This document shows positions 63,217-64,000 of a stretch of 64,000 nucleotides of DNA, piece by piece. Position 1 is the first letter of the stretch, and each line of letters opens with the position of its first letter. Both the position numbers and the translations under genes were made by a program. The DNA comes from Streptomyces sp. WM6386 (lineage in GTDB: Bacteria; Actinomycetota; Actinomycetes; Streptomycetales; Streptomycetaceae), in the NCBI RefSeq assembly GCF_000972385.1, contig NZ_JXTE01000004.1, positions 124,001 to 188,000 on the forward strand, read 5' to 3'. A model generated the notes under the pieces. It made no database searches and was not told the DNA's origin. It saw only the letters and a list, made by a program, of their open reading frames with translations.

Positions 63217-63768
63217 TCACTTGGTGTCCGACGACGTGTCCTCCGGTTCGGCGTCGGGGCCCTGGGCCCGTACCCGCTGGACGTGTTCGAGGGACTCCCG
63301 CAGCTCGGCGAGCCAGTCGTCGGTGTGCTTCTGGACCAGGCGCACGCACCAGGCGAGCGCGTCGCTGCGGCTGCGCGCCACCCCGCCCGCGATGAGTGTG
63401 TCGAGGACCTGGCGCTCGGGCTGGCGGAGCCGGGTCATGACGGGTGCGGACACATGGGTGAACAGGGCGCGCTCCCCGTCGCACTCCACACCCCAGGAGA
63501 CCTTCCTGCGGAACCGCTGCTCGGCCTCGACGGCCACCTCGATCCGGGCCTGCCGGGTGCGCTCCCGGAACTCCTGCACACGGCTCTGCACGGCGGCCTC
63601 CCGTTCGGTGGCCGAGGCACCCTCGGCGAGCCGGGGCGCGGGGATGCGGCCGATCACGGTGATCTCCTCGCGGTCGACCGTCAGCTCGGCCAGCTCCTCG
63701 AAGAGGTCGTCGGGCAAGCGGCCGGCGAACCAGCCGCGCAACTTCTCTCGCTGCTCTGTCGTAATCAT
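63217..63768 (-). CDS. Hypothetical protein with ribbon-helix-helix-like C-terminus
   Basis: 183 residues, not a family I can name. The C-terminal part PERQVLDTLIAGGVARSRSDALAWCVRLVQKH resembles the beta-helix-helix of CopG/MetJ-type DNA-binding proteins. The N-terminal half is acidic and helical (REKLRGWFAGRLPDDLFEELAELTVDREEITVIGRIP), rich in charged residues. ATG 63768 gives the best start; a further in-frame ATG at 63798 exists. No clear ribosome-binding site, so leaderless or GGAG 13 bp away. A palindrome covers the start codon. Confidence 0.65.
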   Translation of the reverse strand: MITTEQREKLRGWFAGRLPDDLFEELAELTVDREEITVIGRIPAPRLAEGASATEREAAVQSRVQEFRERTRQARIEVAVEAEQRFRRKVSWGVECDGERALFTHVSAPVMTRLRQPERQVLDTLIAGGVARSRSDALAWCVRLVQKHTDDWLAELRESLEHVQRVRAQGPDAEPEDTSSDTK

Positions 63769-63782
63769 GTAATGACGATTAC
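63761..63782. promoter_or_regulatory. Palindrome over the start of the RHH-like gene
   Basis: GTAATC-N10-GATTAC at 63761-63782, an AT-rich near-palindrome spanning the ATG at 63766-63768. Likely an autoregulatory site of the RHH-like protein (inference). Confidence 0.5.
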
Positions 63783-64000
63783 TCCACCGAAGCATGAACG
63801 CAAGGGGTGGGCGGGGGGTCCGCCGAGAGCTCAACCGGAATGTTTCAGGCCTATTGCGGAGGCGAGGTGAACCGGCCATTCGGTCGGTCATGACGATCAA
63901 GAACCCCGTGGTTCCGGCGCTGACACGTTCGAATTACGTGACTTCACGCCACTGATTCAACACGCAAGGTTACTGAAACCCATGGGGTCGATGTGAGATT
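63783..64000. other. End of window, non-coding
   Basis: About 220 bp upstream of the RHH-like gene; no gene, repeat or signal was recognised, though a promoter must lie here. Confidence 0.3.

Overview
The window is about 73% G+C by eye, with codon third positions almost always G or C, GTG/TTG starts, ATGA-type overlaps and several actinobacterial signatures (a conservon, a DUF4232 lipoprotein, LAL and TetR regulators, a CebR operator). It is a Streptomyces-type chromosome segment, probably outside the most conserved core: nearly every gene is accessory metabolism, regulation or resistance. No rRNA, tRNA, CRISPR array, complete insertion sequence or prophage was seen.

Layout. 1-6.5 kb: the 3' end of a tuf3-like EF-Tu gene, a STAS anti-sigma antagonist, a MarR regulator divergent from an aldehyde/aryl-alcohol dehydrogenase pair, and a quinone-oxidoreductase-like gene divergent from a GlxA-type AraC regulator. 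6.6-12.6 kb: a lipoprotein, a TetR/DUF1304 pair with twin operators, a GNAT, then a probable rifamycin-resistance module: a RAE-like inverted repeat, a glycosyltransferase (rgt-like) and a HelR-type RNA polymerase-dislodging helicase. 12.9-17.2 kb: a five-gene conservon (CvnA-B-C-D plus a cytochrome P450 whose ExxR arginine is Trp). 17.2-31 kb: an unidentified protein with a DDMTD motif, an amidohydrolase and APC permease with a divergent TetR, several small redox/VOC/DUF genes, a glutathionyl-hydroquinone reductase, a CDF metal exporter, a LysE exporter, and a CYP105-like P450 with its 3Fe-4S ferredoxin. 31-40 kb: an MBL hydrolase, three alpha/beta hydrolases (one frameshifted), a large LAL regulator, an aldo/keto reductase, and a PhyH-type dioxygenase divergent from an AraC regulator.

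41-59 kb: two paralogous proteins, about 16 kb apart, each with a degenerate sigma-factor-like N-terminus, a HX3CX2C anti-sigma zinc motif, one transmembrane helix and an extracellular ricin-type lectin domain. Between them lie an ArsB-like permease with a probable CTG start, a DUF4232 lipoprotein, a Ser/Thr kinase, a sigma-factor gene remnant, a PAS-GAF-SpoIIE phosphatase, a Tat-exported GH2 glycosidase, a GH9 cellulase behind a perfect CebR operator, a 2OG-dioxygenase/Ogt pair with a pentanucleotide tandem repeat in its leader, and a Fic/Doc-like toxin-antitoxin pair whose toxin lacks the catalytic His. 59-64 kb: a D-2-hydroxyacid dehydrogenase and lactate-monooxygenase-like flavoprotein, a NCS1 permease and a ribbon-helix-helix-like protein.

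Most promising for new biology: the membrane sigma/anti-sigma/lectin paralogs, the conservon P450 lacking the canonical ExxR arginine, the RAE-linked rifamycin module, the degenerate-Fic toxin-antitoxin locus, the repeat tract in front of ogt, and the DDMTD-motif protein. All family names rest on motif recognition from the sequence; no database search was run.
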